DNA of 64,000 nucleotides from Flavobacterium notoginsengisoli (GTDB lineage: Bacteria; Bacteroidota; Bacteroidia; Flavobacteriales; Flavobacteriaceae), in assembly GCF_014207905.1 (NCBI RefSeq), contig NZ_JACHLB010000001.1, positions 1,428,723 through 1,492,722 of the forward strand, in the 5' to 3' direction. The notes under the pieces are model-generated. The model did not search any database and was not told where the DNA came from. It was given only the letters and a program-made list of their open reading frames with translations. This document shows, one piece after another, positions 25,557 through 32,420 of this stretch (its first letter is position 1; each line of letters opens with the position of its first letter). The position numbers were made by a program, and so were the translations under genes.

Positions 25557-26117
25557 TCAGCTTAAAATAATATTGAAAATCACCGTTAAATCTTTACCCG
25601 CTTTTACTACACCAAGTGCAGCTTTTGGAGGTGTCATTTCAAAATCGCCAAAAGTAATTTGGTTAGAACCCTGAAGAATAAAAGTTCCATTGGAAATTGT
25701 TATCCTTACTTGAGTAGTAAATTCTTTGCTTACACCCGCAATAGTATATACACCAGTTAAGTTCCAAGTTGTTTCGTCTACTTTTACAGCAGATTTTAAA
25801 ACATATTCAATATTTTGATGGTTTTCAGTATCGAGAGCTTCATAAGCAACTTTGTCCATACTGGTTTTGTACCTTTTTAAGCTTTCGGCTAATAAAGAAA
25901 TGTTTAAGCTGTTAATTCCTGCTAGTTTAGAATCTTTAATAGTTAAGTTAGCTGTGCCAGTTCCTTCTGTAGATTTCATTACCCAATCATGCACGGTAGA
26001 AGTGCCAGCGACTTCAAAAGTGGAATTTGCAGTTACATTGTAAGTTCTTTGTGCATTTATTTGTAAAGAAGCTGTTGTAAAAATTACAGTTAATAGGATT
26101 GATTTGATTGTTTTCAT
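25557..26117 (-). CDS. YceI family protein, copy A
   Basis: The 186-residue protein has a signal peptide (SILLTVIFTTASLQINAQ), then the barrel: YNVTANSTFEVAGTSTVHDW, SLLAESLKRYKTSMDKVAYE, GVYTIAGVSKEFTTQV, and DLTVIFNIILS. It aligns end to end with copy B. It is a separate transcription unit with its own copy of the same regulatory sequence 107 bases upstream. A role in isoprenoid or quinone handling under low oxygen is an inference from the operator, not from the protein. Confidence 0.92.
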   Translation of the reverse strand: MKTIKSILLTVIFTTASLQINAQRTYNVTANSTFEVAGTSTVHDWVMKSTEGTGTANLTIKDSKLAGINSLNISLLAESLKRYKTSMDKVAYEALDTENHQNIEYVLKSAVKVDETTWNLTGVYTIAGVSKEFTTQVRITISNGTFILQGSNQITFGDFEMTPPKAALGVVKAGKDLTVIFNIILS

Positions 26118-26193
26118 TTTTAATAATGTATAGGTTAATTTTAATCGGGAGGAGTTCGATGAAGTGGTTGCGAACTGACCTTATTTCTTAGAT

Positions 26194-26201
26194 CAAAATT
26201 A
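26194..26201 (-). promoter_or_regulatory. -7 box (TAATTTTG) of YceI copy A
   Basis: Exact TAnnTTTG on the minus strand, 23 bases from the palindrome at 26224-26237. Confidence 0.6.
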
Positions 26202-26223
26202 TTGAGCACATTAACCAAAAGGA

Positions 26224-26237
26224 ATGATAAAAATCAT
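26224..26237. promoter_or_regulatory. Crp/Fnr-like operator of YceI copy A
   Basis: The same ATGATAAAAATCAT palindrome as at 25369-25382, again exactly 107 bases upstream of the ATG. Apart from this promoter nothing else is recognised in the gap 26118-26451 until the rlmN promoter. Confidence 0.6.
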
Positions 26238-26439
26238 GGCTAAAGTTTTATTAAATTTTTATAGTAATGAATGAATGGCTGAATCAAGCTAAATCTAGAA
26301 ACTTTTGAAGCGTTATTCTAAGTGTAAATATTTGTTTATTATTAAGTTGAGAGGATTTTCAAAAAAACAAAAGAAGAGTCTTTTTTGAAGTAGGTTTTAA
26401 GAATGTATTTAAAATGCTAAGAAAAATGACAAAAGTGAT

Positions 26440-26447
26440 TAACTTTG
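26440..26447 (+). promoter_or_regulatory. -7 box (TAACTTTG) of rlmN
   Basis: Exact TAnnTTTG only 4 bases before the first ATG, so the transcript would be leaderless or nearly so. Confidence 0.5.
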
Positions 26448-26451
26448 CAGC

Positions 26452-27498
26452 ATGCAAATGGAGAAAAAAGACATACGCGCTTTATCAAAAGATCAGCTTC
26501 GTGATTTTTTTGTTGAAAATGGAGATAAAGCTTTTCGCGGAAATCAAGTTTATGAGTGGTTGTGGAGTAAAGGTGCTCACAGTTTTGAGGATATGACAAA
26601 TGTGGCAAAGACTACAAGGTCTATGCTTGAAAACAACTTTGTAATCAATCATATTAAGGTTGATACGATGCAAAAGAGTAGCGACGGAACTGTAAAAAAT
26701 GCCGTTAGACTTCATGACGGACTAGTAGTTGAATCTGTTTTAATTCCGACAGAGACTAGAACAACAGCTTGTGTGTCGAGTCAAGTTGGGTGCAGTTTAG
26801 ATTGTAATTTCTGTGCGACAGCAAGATTAAAAAGAATGCGAAATCTAGAACCTGGCGAAATCTACGATCAGGTTTTGGCTATTGATAAAGAAAGTCGTCT
26901 GTATTATAATCATCCGCTTTCTAATATTGTTTTTATGGGAATGGGTGAGCCTTTAATGAATTATAACAATGTCATTAAAGCAATCGATATGATCACTTCA
27001 GAAGAAGGTTTGGGAATGTCTCCAAAACGTATTATGGTTTCTACTTCCGGAATTCCGAAAATGATCAAAAAAATGGCGGATGACGATGTGAAGTTCAAAT
27101 TAGCAGTTTCTCTACATTCTGCAATTGATGAAACTCGTGCGCGAATTATGCCTTTCAGTAAAAATTTCCCTTTAAAAGATTTACGTGAAGCATTGGAATA
27201 TTGGTACAGAAAAACCAAAAGCAAAGTTTCATATGAATATGTAGTTTGGAAAGGAATTAACGACGACAAAGCTTCTGTTGATGCCTTGGTAAAATTCTGT
27301 AAATATGTTCCTTGCAAAGTCAATTTAATTGAATACAACCCAATTGATGATGGAGAATTTCAGCAAGCTTCAGAAGAATCAATTATGGCATACATAAAAG
27401 CCTTAGAAAATATTGGAGTAGTAGTAAAAGTGAGAAGAAGCCGAGGAAAAGATATCGACGCCGCTTGCGGACAATTAGCCAATAAAGAAGCAGAATAA
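26452..27498 (+). CDS. rlmN: 23S rRNA (adenine(2503)-C(2))-methyltransferase, dual-specificity RlmN
   Basis: RlmN is a radical-SAM enzyme that methylates C2 of A2503 in 23S rRNA and A37 of some tRNAs. The [4Fe-4S] cluster motif is C114-X3-C118-X2-C121 (CSLDCNFC). The mechanistic cysteines are C107 (TTACVSSQVG), matching C118 of the E. coli protein, and C339 (DAACGQL), matching C355. Length is 348, close to typical. Two starts, 26452 and 26458 (MQMEKK), are possible; the first is used here. The -7 box ends 4 bases upstream, so the 5' untranslated region is about zero. A convergent terminator lies downstream. Confidence 0.97.
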   Translation: MQMEKKDIRALSKDQLRDFFVENGDKAFRGNQVYEWLWSKGAHSFEDMTNVAKTTRSMLENNFVINHIKVDTMQKSSDGTVKNAVRLHDGLVVESVLIPTETRTTACVSSQVGCSLDCNFCATARLKRMRNLEPGEIYDQVLAIDKESRLYYNHPLSNIVFMGMGEPLMNYNNVIKAIDMITSEEGLGMSPKRIMVSTSGIPKMIKKMADDDVKFKLAVSLHSAIDETRARIMPFSKNFPLKDLREALEYWYRKTKSKVSYEYVVWKGINDDKASVDALVKFCKYVPCKVNLIEYNPIDDGEFQQASEESIMAYIKALENIGVVVKVRRSRGKDIDAACGQLANKEAE

Positions 27499-27510
27499 AA
27501 ATTTGCCAAA

Positions 27511-27627
27511 ATATTCCGTTAGGAATATTTCGTGGAAAAAAAATAATTGCAAAATATACTCCGCTAGGAGTATCTCGTCGGTAGAAAAAAAAATATTCGT
27601 CAAAGATTTTATGTCCCTTCGGGACAT
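27511..27627. repeat. Three small tetraloop-type hairpins
   Basis: ATATTCC-GTTA-GGAATAT (27511-27528), ATACTCC-GCTA-GGAGTAT (27556-27573) and ATGTCCC-TTC-GGGACAT (27611-27627) share one design: 7-bp stem, short loop. They lie between rlmN and its terminator, in a region with no coding capacity. They look like diverged copies of one element. Confidence 0.7.
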
Positions 27628-27644
27628 TTGAATATTAACCAAAT

Positions 27645-27693
27645 AAAAAAAGCATTAAAAACGAGAAATAATTCTTGTTCTTAATGCTTTTTT
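27645..27693 (-). terminator. Convergent terminator between rlmN and the lipoprotein
   Basis: AAAAAAAGCATTAA pairs with TTAATGCTTTTTT, and inside it AACGAGAA pairs with TTCTTGTT (one G-T). A long stem of about 22 bp with T runs on both ends, so it can work in either direction. Confidence 0.8.
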
Positions 27694-27710
27694 GCTGGGC
27701 AAAAAGGATG

Positions 27711-28571
27711 TTATTTTTTCAAATCTATTTCTTCTGTAACTCCGTCTTTTGTTACTTTAGCAAGTGTGTCGCATTCTCCGTTACCATAATCAATAGTTGC
27801 TTTGGCTTCATTTTTAGTAATAGAAACAATTCCTTTTACTGCAAAAGATTTTCTGCAAGATGCATTAAATTCTAAAGGAGTCGTAATTTCTGCAGAAAAA
27901 GTATCTCCATTCGGGAAAGTTGTTGTACCACTTCCAGTTACTACAAAAGCATTATCATCCCAATCAAACCAAGTGTCATATCCAGAAGTCATTTCTTTTA
28001 CAAGAGTTCCTTTTCTGGTATAAACACCACCATCATCAAAAGTGATTGTTAAATCTATTGAAGCTGTCGAAACCGGATGCGCTGTTACCAATATATTAGT
28101 TTCCTTAATTGTTCGCACAATACTTTTACTTCCTTGAATTTTTTTGCCATTGTGATAAAATCCGTCAAAAGTGTAACTTATAGTTTGTGTAGAAGAGGTA
28201 AAATCATTTGAAAAAGAAACAACCATTTTTCCTTTTACCGTATTTCCGTTGTTTAATGTACAGCCTTCAACACCAAAATCTACCGTTTTAGTCCAAGTAT
28301 TATTGGTTAAAACCGTTGTAATTGTAGCACAACTTGGCAAGAAATTCTTGATTGGTCCGCCAGGTTTTGAATTTACATTTACTTGTGCGCTAAATTGATC
28401 TTCAGCAATATTTGTAACATCTTCAACAGAAGCGTCGATTTTAGAATTGGTTATAATTTCTGCGTTTGTAATCGCTTTTCCAGATCCGTCATTTGTTTTT
28501 TCATCAGAACTACAGCTAATGAAAAAAGACATTGTAATAAAAGTGCCAATTAATAAAAATTTTGTTTTCAT
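27711..28571 (-). CDS. Lipoprotein of unknown function
   Basis: The 286-residue protein has a lipoprotein signal (LLIGTFITMSFFISC) with C20 acylated, followed by SSDEKTNDGSG, a flexible tether. The mature part is beta-rich with alternating hydrophobic strands (GKMVVSFSNDFTSSTQTISY, GGVYTRKGTLVKEM, TTFPNGDTFSAEIT), and has four cysteines (SCATI, GCTL, SCRK, ECD) that could form disulphides. I do not recognise a Pfam family. A position on the outer-membrane surface or in the periplasm is likely. It sits alone between a terminator and the divergent polyprenyl synthase. Confidence 0.8.
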   Translation of the reverse strand: MKTKFLLIGTFITMSFFISCSSDEKTNDGSGKAITNAEIITNSKIDASVEDVTNIAEDQFSAQVNVNSKPGGPIKNFLPSCATITTVLTNNTWTKTVDFGVEGCTLNNGNTVKGKMVVSFSNDFTSSTQTISYTFDGFYHNGKKIQGSKSIVRTIKETNILVTAHPVSTASIDLTITFDDGGVYTRKGTLVKEMTSGYDTWFDWDDNAFVVTGSGTTTFPNGDTFSAEITTPLEFNASCRKSFAVKGIVSITKNEAKATIDYGNGECDTLAKVTKDGVTEEIDLKK

Positions 28572-28712
28572 AAATAAATAGTTTGGGTTATTTTTTTAAT
28601 TAATGAATTCAAATCAGTATTAGTTAGAACTATTTTTGGTGTTTTTTCAGGTTAGAACATAAATTATTTAAATCCTAACCTAAAATACACAACGTAATTT
28701 TATTTAAAATAG

Positions 28713-28720
28713 TATATTTG
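28713..28720 (+). promoter_or_regulatory. -7 box (TATATTTG) of the polyprenyl synthase
   Basis: Exact TAnnTTTG, 8 bases before the ATG. This also suggests an almost leaderless mRNA. Confidence 0.5.
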
Positions 28721-28728
28721 GTGTTTAA

Positions 28729-29706
28729 ATGAATATTACATCTCAAATAAAGCAGCCTATTTTTAACGAAATGGAACTTTTCGAAAAAAAGTTCCATGAA
28801 TCGATGACTTCAAAGGTTGCATTACTAAACCGAATCACTTATTATATCGTAAACCGCAAGGGAAAACAAATGCGTCCGATGTTTGTTTTTCTTACTGCAA
28901 AAATGGTTTCTGGCGGAACTGTAAACGAAAGAACGTATCGCGGAGCTTCGGTTATCGAGTTAATCCATACTGCAACTTTAGTACACGATGATGTGGTTGA
29001 CGACAGTAATCGCCGTCGCGGATTTTTCTCAATCAATGCACTTTGGAAAAATAAAATTGCTGTTTTAGTTGGAGATTATTTATTGTCAAAAGGTTTATTG
29101 CTTTCTATAGATAATGGCGATTTCGATTTATTGAGAATTATTTCTGTTGCCGTTCGCGAAATGAGCGAAGGAGAATTGCTTCAAATCGAAAAAGCAAGAA
29201 GATTAGATATTACCGAAGATGTTTACTACGAAATCATCAGAAAGAAAACGGCAACGCTTATTGCAGCTTGTTGTGCGCTTGGCGCGAAAGCCGTAATCGA
29301 AGATGATATTCAGGTAGAAAACATGCGTAAATTCGGTGAATTAATCGGAATGGCATTTCAAATCAAAGACGATTTATTTGATTACAGCGAAGAAGCCATC
29401 GGAAAACCAACCGGAATAGATATTAAAGAGCAAAAGATGACTTTGCCTTTAATTCACGTTTTAAATACTTGTACTCCGCAAGAAAAAAAGTGGTTGATAA
29501 ACTCCATCAAAAACCACAACAAAGACAAAAAACGCGTAAAAGAAGTTATTGCTTTTGTAAAAAACAATAATGGTTTGGCTTACGCTGAAAATAAAATGGT
29601 CGAATTCCAACAGGAAGCACTTTCTCTTCTTGAAAATTACCCAGATTCTGAGTTCAAAGCGGCGCTTACTTTAATGGTAAACTACGTTATTGAAAGAAAA
29701 AAATAA
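28729..29706 (+). CDS. Trans-polyprenyl diphosphate synthase
   Basis: The enzyme adds isopentenyl diphosphate units to an allylic primer to make the side chain of menaquinone. The 325 residues contain the two aspartate-rich motifs of E-prenyl synthases: DDVVD (87-91, in LVHDDVVDDSNRRRG) and DDLFD (214-218, in QIKDDLFDYSEEAIGKPTG). KGKQMRP (44-50) is the conserved basic motif. Chain length cannot be told from these motifs. The wall after the first motif (RRGFFSINALW) resembles the octaprenyl/heptaprenyl group (ispB/hepT). It is monocistronic and starts 8 bases after a -7 box. Confidence 0.92.
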   Translation: MNITSQIKQPIFNEMELFEKKFHESMTSKVALLNRITYYIVNRKGKQMRPMFVFLTAKMVSGGTVNERTYRGASVIELIHTATLVHDDVVDDSNRRRGFFSINALWKNKIAVLVGDYLLSKGLLLSIDNGDFDLLRIISVAVREMSEGELLQIEKARRLDITEDVYYEIIRKKTATLIAACCALGAKAVIEDDIQVENMRKFGELIGMAFQIKDDLFDYSEEAIGKPTGIDIKEQKMTLPLIHVLNTCTPQEKKWLINSIKNHNKDKKRVKEVIAFVKNNNGLAYAENKMVEFQQEALSLLENYPDSEFKAALTLMVNYVIERKK

Positions 29707-29741
29707 TTTCTTTAATTAAATAATTAGAAAATTTGTCAATT

Positions 29742-29777
29742 AGATAATTGATTTACTTTGTTGTAAATCAACTATCT
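29742..29777 (+). terminator. Possible terminator after the polyprenyl synthase
   Basis: AGATAATTGATTTAC (29742-29756) pairs with GTAAATCAACTATCT (29763-29777) with one mismatch. Followed by GTTTCTATATTG, not a clean T run, so termination is uncertain. Confidence 0.45.
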
Positions 29778-29830
29778 GTTTCTATATTGTTGGAATTTGG
29801 AATTTTTTTATTGAAATTTTTCAAACCTCA

Positions 29831-29859
29831 TGCAACCATTTCAAATCGACAATCGTCTA
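29831..29859 (+). promoter_or_regulatory. Probable ECF-type autoregulatory promoter
   Basis: TGCAACC (29831-29837) and CGTCTA (29854-29859) are 16 bases apart. This is the -35/-10 layout of ECF sigma promoters (AAC ... CGTC). It lies 45 bases before an ECF gene, as expected for autoregulation. No TAnnTTTG box is present here. The sites are read by eye. Confidence 0.55.
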
Positions 29860-29904
29860 TGCTAATAGAAGTCTGTTTCTAAAACCAAAAACCAAAGCTT
29901 ATTA

Positions 29905-30465
29905 ATGAAAATTATTTCGTTACATCAAGAAGAAACCAAAATCATAAAGTTGGCTGTCGAAAATAATCGTCAGGCACAGCAGCAGATTTACGGTAAGTAT
30001 TCTTCAAAAATGTTAAGTGTATGTCGTCAATATATAAAGGACATTCAATTGGCAGAAGATGTGATGATAACGGCTTTCATGAAAGTGTTTACGAATTTAA
30101 AAAACTTTGAACACAAAGGAAGTTTTGAAGGCTGGATCCGCCGAATTATGGTTAATGAATGCATTTCTTATTTAAGAGTTCAGAAAAAAGTAAAATTTGC
30201 CGAAGATGAATTTTTTGTCGAGGAAAGTTTTAATGAAATCGACAGCCAGTTTACAGTAGAACAAATTCAGTATTTAATTGATGCTTTGCCAGATGGCTAC
30301 AAAATGGTTTTCAATTTATACGCAATTGAAGGATACAAACACAATGAAATTGCGAAGATGTTAGGAATTAATGAAGGAACATCAAAATCGCAATTATCGC
30401 ACGCTAGAAAAATGCTCCAAACACAAATTACTATTTTAAAAAGACAAGATAATGGAACCGAATAA
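29905..30465 (+). CDS. ECF-type RNA polymerase sigma factor
   Basis: The 186-residue protein has two sigma domains. Region 2 spans about 25-95, with QQIYGKYSSKMLSVCRQY and the promoter-melting helix DVMITAFMKVFTNLKNFEHK, followed by GSFEGWIRRIMVNECISYLR. Region 4 spans about 115-178, with LPDGYKMVFNLYAIEGYKHN and the recognition helix of the helix-turn-helix, EIAKMLGINEGTSKSQLSHA. It has no additional domains, so it is a group IV (ECF) factor. The next gene overlaps it by 14 bases and encodes a membrane protein, the usual place for its anti-sigma factor. A likely ECF promoter is just upstream. Confidence 0.93.
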   Translation: MKIISLHQEETKIIKLAVENNRQAQQQIYGKYSSKMLSVCRQYIKDIQLAEDVMITAFMKVFTNLKNFEHKGSFEGWIRRIMVNECISYLRVQKKVKFAEDEFFVEESFNEIDSQFTVEQIQYLIDALPDGYKMVFNLYAIEGYKHNEIAKMLGINEGTSKSQLSHARKMLQTQITILKRQDNGTE

Positions 30466-31186
30466 TTTTGAAAAGGATTTCCGTGAAAAACTAAACGAAC
30501 GCAAAATTGAACCAAGTAACAAAGCCTGGGATCGATTGGACGCGATGTTGAGTGTGGCAGAGGAAAAGAAACCTAAGAAAAATAGAAAATGGCTGTACAT
30601 CGCAGCAAGTTTCATTGGGTTTTTATTGGTTGGAACAATTTTTTTCAACCAAAATAAAAATGTGGTTAAAACGCCAGAAACGGTAGTTGTTGATAAAGAA
30701 ATTGAAAAAGATTCGGTTACAGGACCAATTTTGAACACTACAGATTCAGTAAAAACGGAAGTTGCTATTTCTGAAAAACCTTCAGAAGTGATTTCAAATA
30801 AAGTAGAAAAAGCGAATCCCGAAGCTTCGGGACAAATCTCAAATAAAACCATTAAAAATGAATCAAATCAAATAGCGGAGTCTTCAATCATCATCAAAAA
30901 CAATCAAGAAAAACAATCAGTAAACAATCAAAGTGCAATTGCAGAAAATCCTAAAAAGGATAATGTTGATCAGTTATTGCAAACAGCAGAAAATAAAGTT
31001 TTAGTAGAAAGCGGAGTTAAAAAAACAAAAATTAAAATCAATGCCAACGAACTGCTGAACCAAGTTGACGGAGAACTAGAACTTTCTTTTAGAGAAAAAA
31101 TGATTGCAAAAGTGAACAAAAATTTTCAAGATGTTAAAGTCGCTTTGTCAAACAGAAATCAGCAAGAAAAGAATCAAGACAATTAA
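30452..31186 (+). CDS. Single-pass membrane protein, putative anti-sigma factor
   Basis: The 244-residue protein starts inside the sigma gene (14-base overlap). A short cytosolic N-terminus (NNFEKDFREKLNERKIEPSN, 4-23; AWDRLDAML, 25-33) is of the size that captures sigma factors. A membrane helix follows at about 48-66 (WLYIAASFIGFLLVGTIFF). The rest is a periplasmic Lys/Asn/Ser-rich low-complexity stretch ending in a charged helix (LSFREKMIAKVNKNFQDVK). Conserved zinc (ZAS) residues HxxxCxxC are absent, so it would be a non-zinc anti-sigma factor. The role is inferred from position and topology only. The stop codon lies inside a CAATTAA repeat. Confidence 0.75.
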   Translation: MEPNNFEKDFREKLNERKIEPSNKAWDRLDAMLSVAEEKKPKKNRKWLYIAASFIGFLLVGTIFFNQNKNVVKTPETVVVDKEIEKDSVTGPILNTTDSVKTEVAISEKPSEVISNKVEKANPEASGQISNKTIKNESNQIAESSIIIKNNQEKQSVNNQSAIAENPKKDNVDQLLQTAENKVLVESGVKKTKIKINANELLNQVDGELELSFREKMIAKVNKNFQDVKVALSNRNQQEKNQDN

Positions 31187-31220
31187 CAATTAACAATTAA
31201 CAATTAACAATTAACAATTA
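31180..31220. repeat. CAATTAA heptanucleotide tandem repeat
   Basis: About six units of CAATTAA follow each other without interruption from 31180. The first one supplies the stop codon of the preceding gene. Such tracts are prone to slippage. Confidence 0.85.
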
Positions 31221-31265
31221 TCAATTTACCATTAATCATCATCAAATATTTTAAATCAATCAATC

Positions 31266-32294
31266 ATGAAAAATTTTACCATTTATCTCGTAATCTTAGT
31301 CTTCTTATTTGTCAGTAAGGTTTTAGGTCAAGAAACATTTGAATCTGAAACAAAAAGAATCGCCAATAAAATCGAGAAAATTACGAAAGAAGAAAAAGAA
31401 GCTTTAAAAGAAGAAGTTGAAGCGGTAAACGTTCAGTTATCTGAAGGAAAAATTACGCAGGAGCAGGCAGAAAAGCGTAAAAAAGAATTGGCAGAGGCAA
31501 GAGCTGTAGTTATGGAAGAAAAAATAACTCTGGCTCAAAATGAACTAAATGATTTGGTTCAGAAAAAAGTAGACGGCAAAATAAAAGAGGATTCATCGAA
31601 AGTATATAAAATAAGCTGGAAGGTTGTTAAACATCATAAAGATTCTATTCGTGGCGAAAGGAGAACAACTTCTCAGTTCGTATTTGCAATGGGATTAAAT
31701 AATATAATGACTGACGGAAAACTTCAAGATTCAAATTATCGTTTTATGGGGTCGCATTTTTACGAATGGGGTTTTACATACAATTCGAGATTAATGAAAA
31801 ACGATAATTTACTACATGCTAAATACGGTCTTTCGTTAATGTACAATAATATTCGTCCGACAGATAATAGGAGTTTTGTAGTAGATGGTGATCAAACTAA
31901 TTTGGAAGTAAATCCAGTGCATTTAACAGAATCTCGTTTTAGAAATGTGTATTTGGTTGCGCCCGTGCATTTGGAATTCGATTTTACAAGACCGACAGAA
32001 AAAGATGGTGTAAAATATTTTAAAACTCATAAAAGTTTCCGTTTCGGAATTGGAGGTTATGCAGGAGTTAATGTAAAGTCAAAACAGATTTTAAAATTTG
32101 AAGAAGACGATTTAAAATACAAAACCACAATAAAAGGCGATTACAATGTAAATAATTTTGTTTACGGTCTGAGTTCTTATATCGGCTACAGAGAATTGAG
32201 TTTGTACTTTAAATATGATTTGAACCCATTGTTTCAGAATAATCTAGTAAAAGAGAATAACGTTTCGTTAGGACTTAGAGTAGATTTAAACTAA
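31266..32294 (+). CDS. Exported protein with coiled coil and barrel-like C-terminus
   Basis: The 342-residue protein has a signal peptide (FTIYLVILVFLFVSKVLGQ). Residues about 25-100 form a charged coiled coil (TKEEKEALKEEVEAVNVQLS, then EQAEKRKKELAEARAVVMEE). After a Lys-rich linker the rest (120-342) resembles an outer-membrane beta-barrel: RTTSQFVFAMGLNNIM, FRFGIGGYAGVNVKSK, YGLSSYIGYRELSLYFKYDL, ending NNVSLGLRVDLN. It could be the envelope protein whose state the sigma/anti-sigma pair senses, but this is inference. It lies 79 bases after the putative anti-sigma gene and before a terminator. Confidence 0.78.
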   Translation: MKNFTIYLVILVFLFVSKVLGQETFESETKRIANKIEKITKEEKEALKEEVEAVNVQLSEGKITQEQAEKRKKELAEARAVVMEEKITLAQNELNDLVQKKVDGKIKEDSSKVYKISWKVVKHHKDSIRGERRTTSQFVFAMGLNNIMTDGKLQDSNYRFMGSHFYEWGFTYNSRLMKNDNLLHAKYGLSLMYNNIRPTDNRSFVVDGDQTNLEVNPVHLTESRFRNVYLVAPVHLEFDFTRPTEKDGVKYFKTHKSFRFGIGGYAGVNVKSKQILKFEEDDLKYKTTIKGDYNVNNFVYGLSSYIGYRELSLYFKYDLNPLFQNNLVKENNVSLGLRVDLN

Positions 32295-32316
32295 AATACT
32301 GGTCGTTTAGTTAGTG

Positions 32317-32346
32317 AAAAAAGCATCTCTTTTGAGATGCTTTTTT
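32317..32346 (+). terminator. Terminator of the sigma/envelope operon
   Basis: A 13-bp stem AAAAAAGCATCTC/GAGATGCTTTTTT with loop TTTT, followed by a T run. Confidence 0.9.
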
Positions 32347-32381
32347 GATTTAAAATGATTAAAATTCCAACAAGATTTACG

Positions 32382-32389
32382 TATTTTTG
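32382..32389 (+). promoter_or_regulatory. -7 box (TATTTTTG) of dnaG
   Basis: Exact TAnnTTTG, 31 bases upstream of the TTG start. Confidence 0.55.
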
Positions 32390-32420
32390 CAAGCTCTCAA
32401 CTTTTAAAATTTAAAACATT

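Noticed and set aside
26485..26715. Minus-strand ORF of 76 residues opposite rlmN
   Set aside because: Antisense to conserved coding sequence, no start context and no recognisable product.
31180..31220. CRISPR-like array
   Set aside because: It is an uninterrupted heptanucleotide tandem repeat without spacers and no cas gene is nearby.
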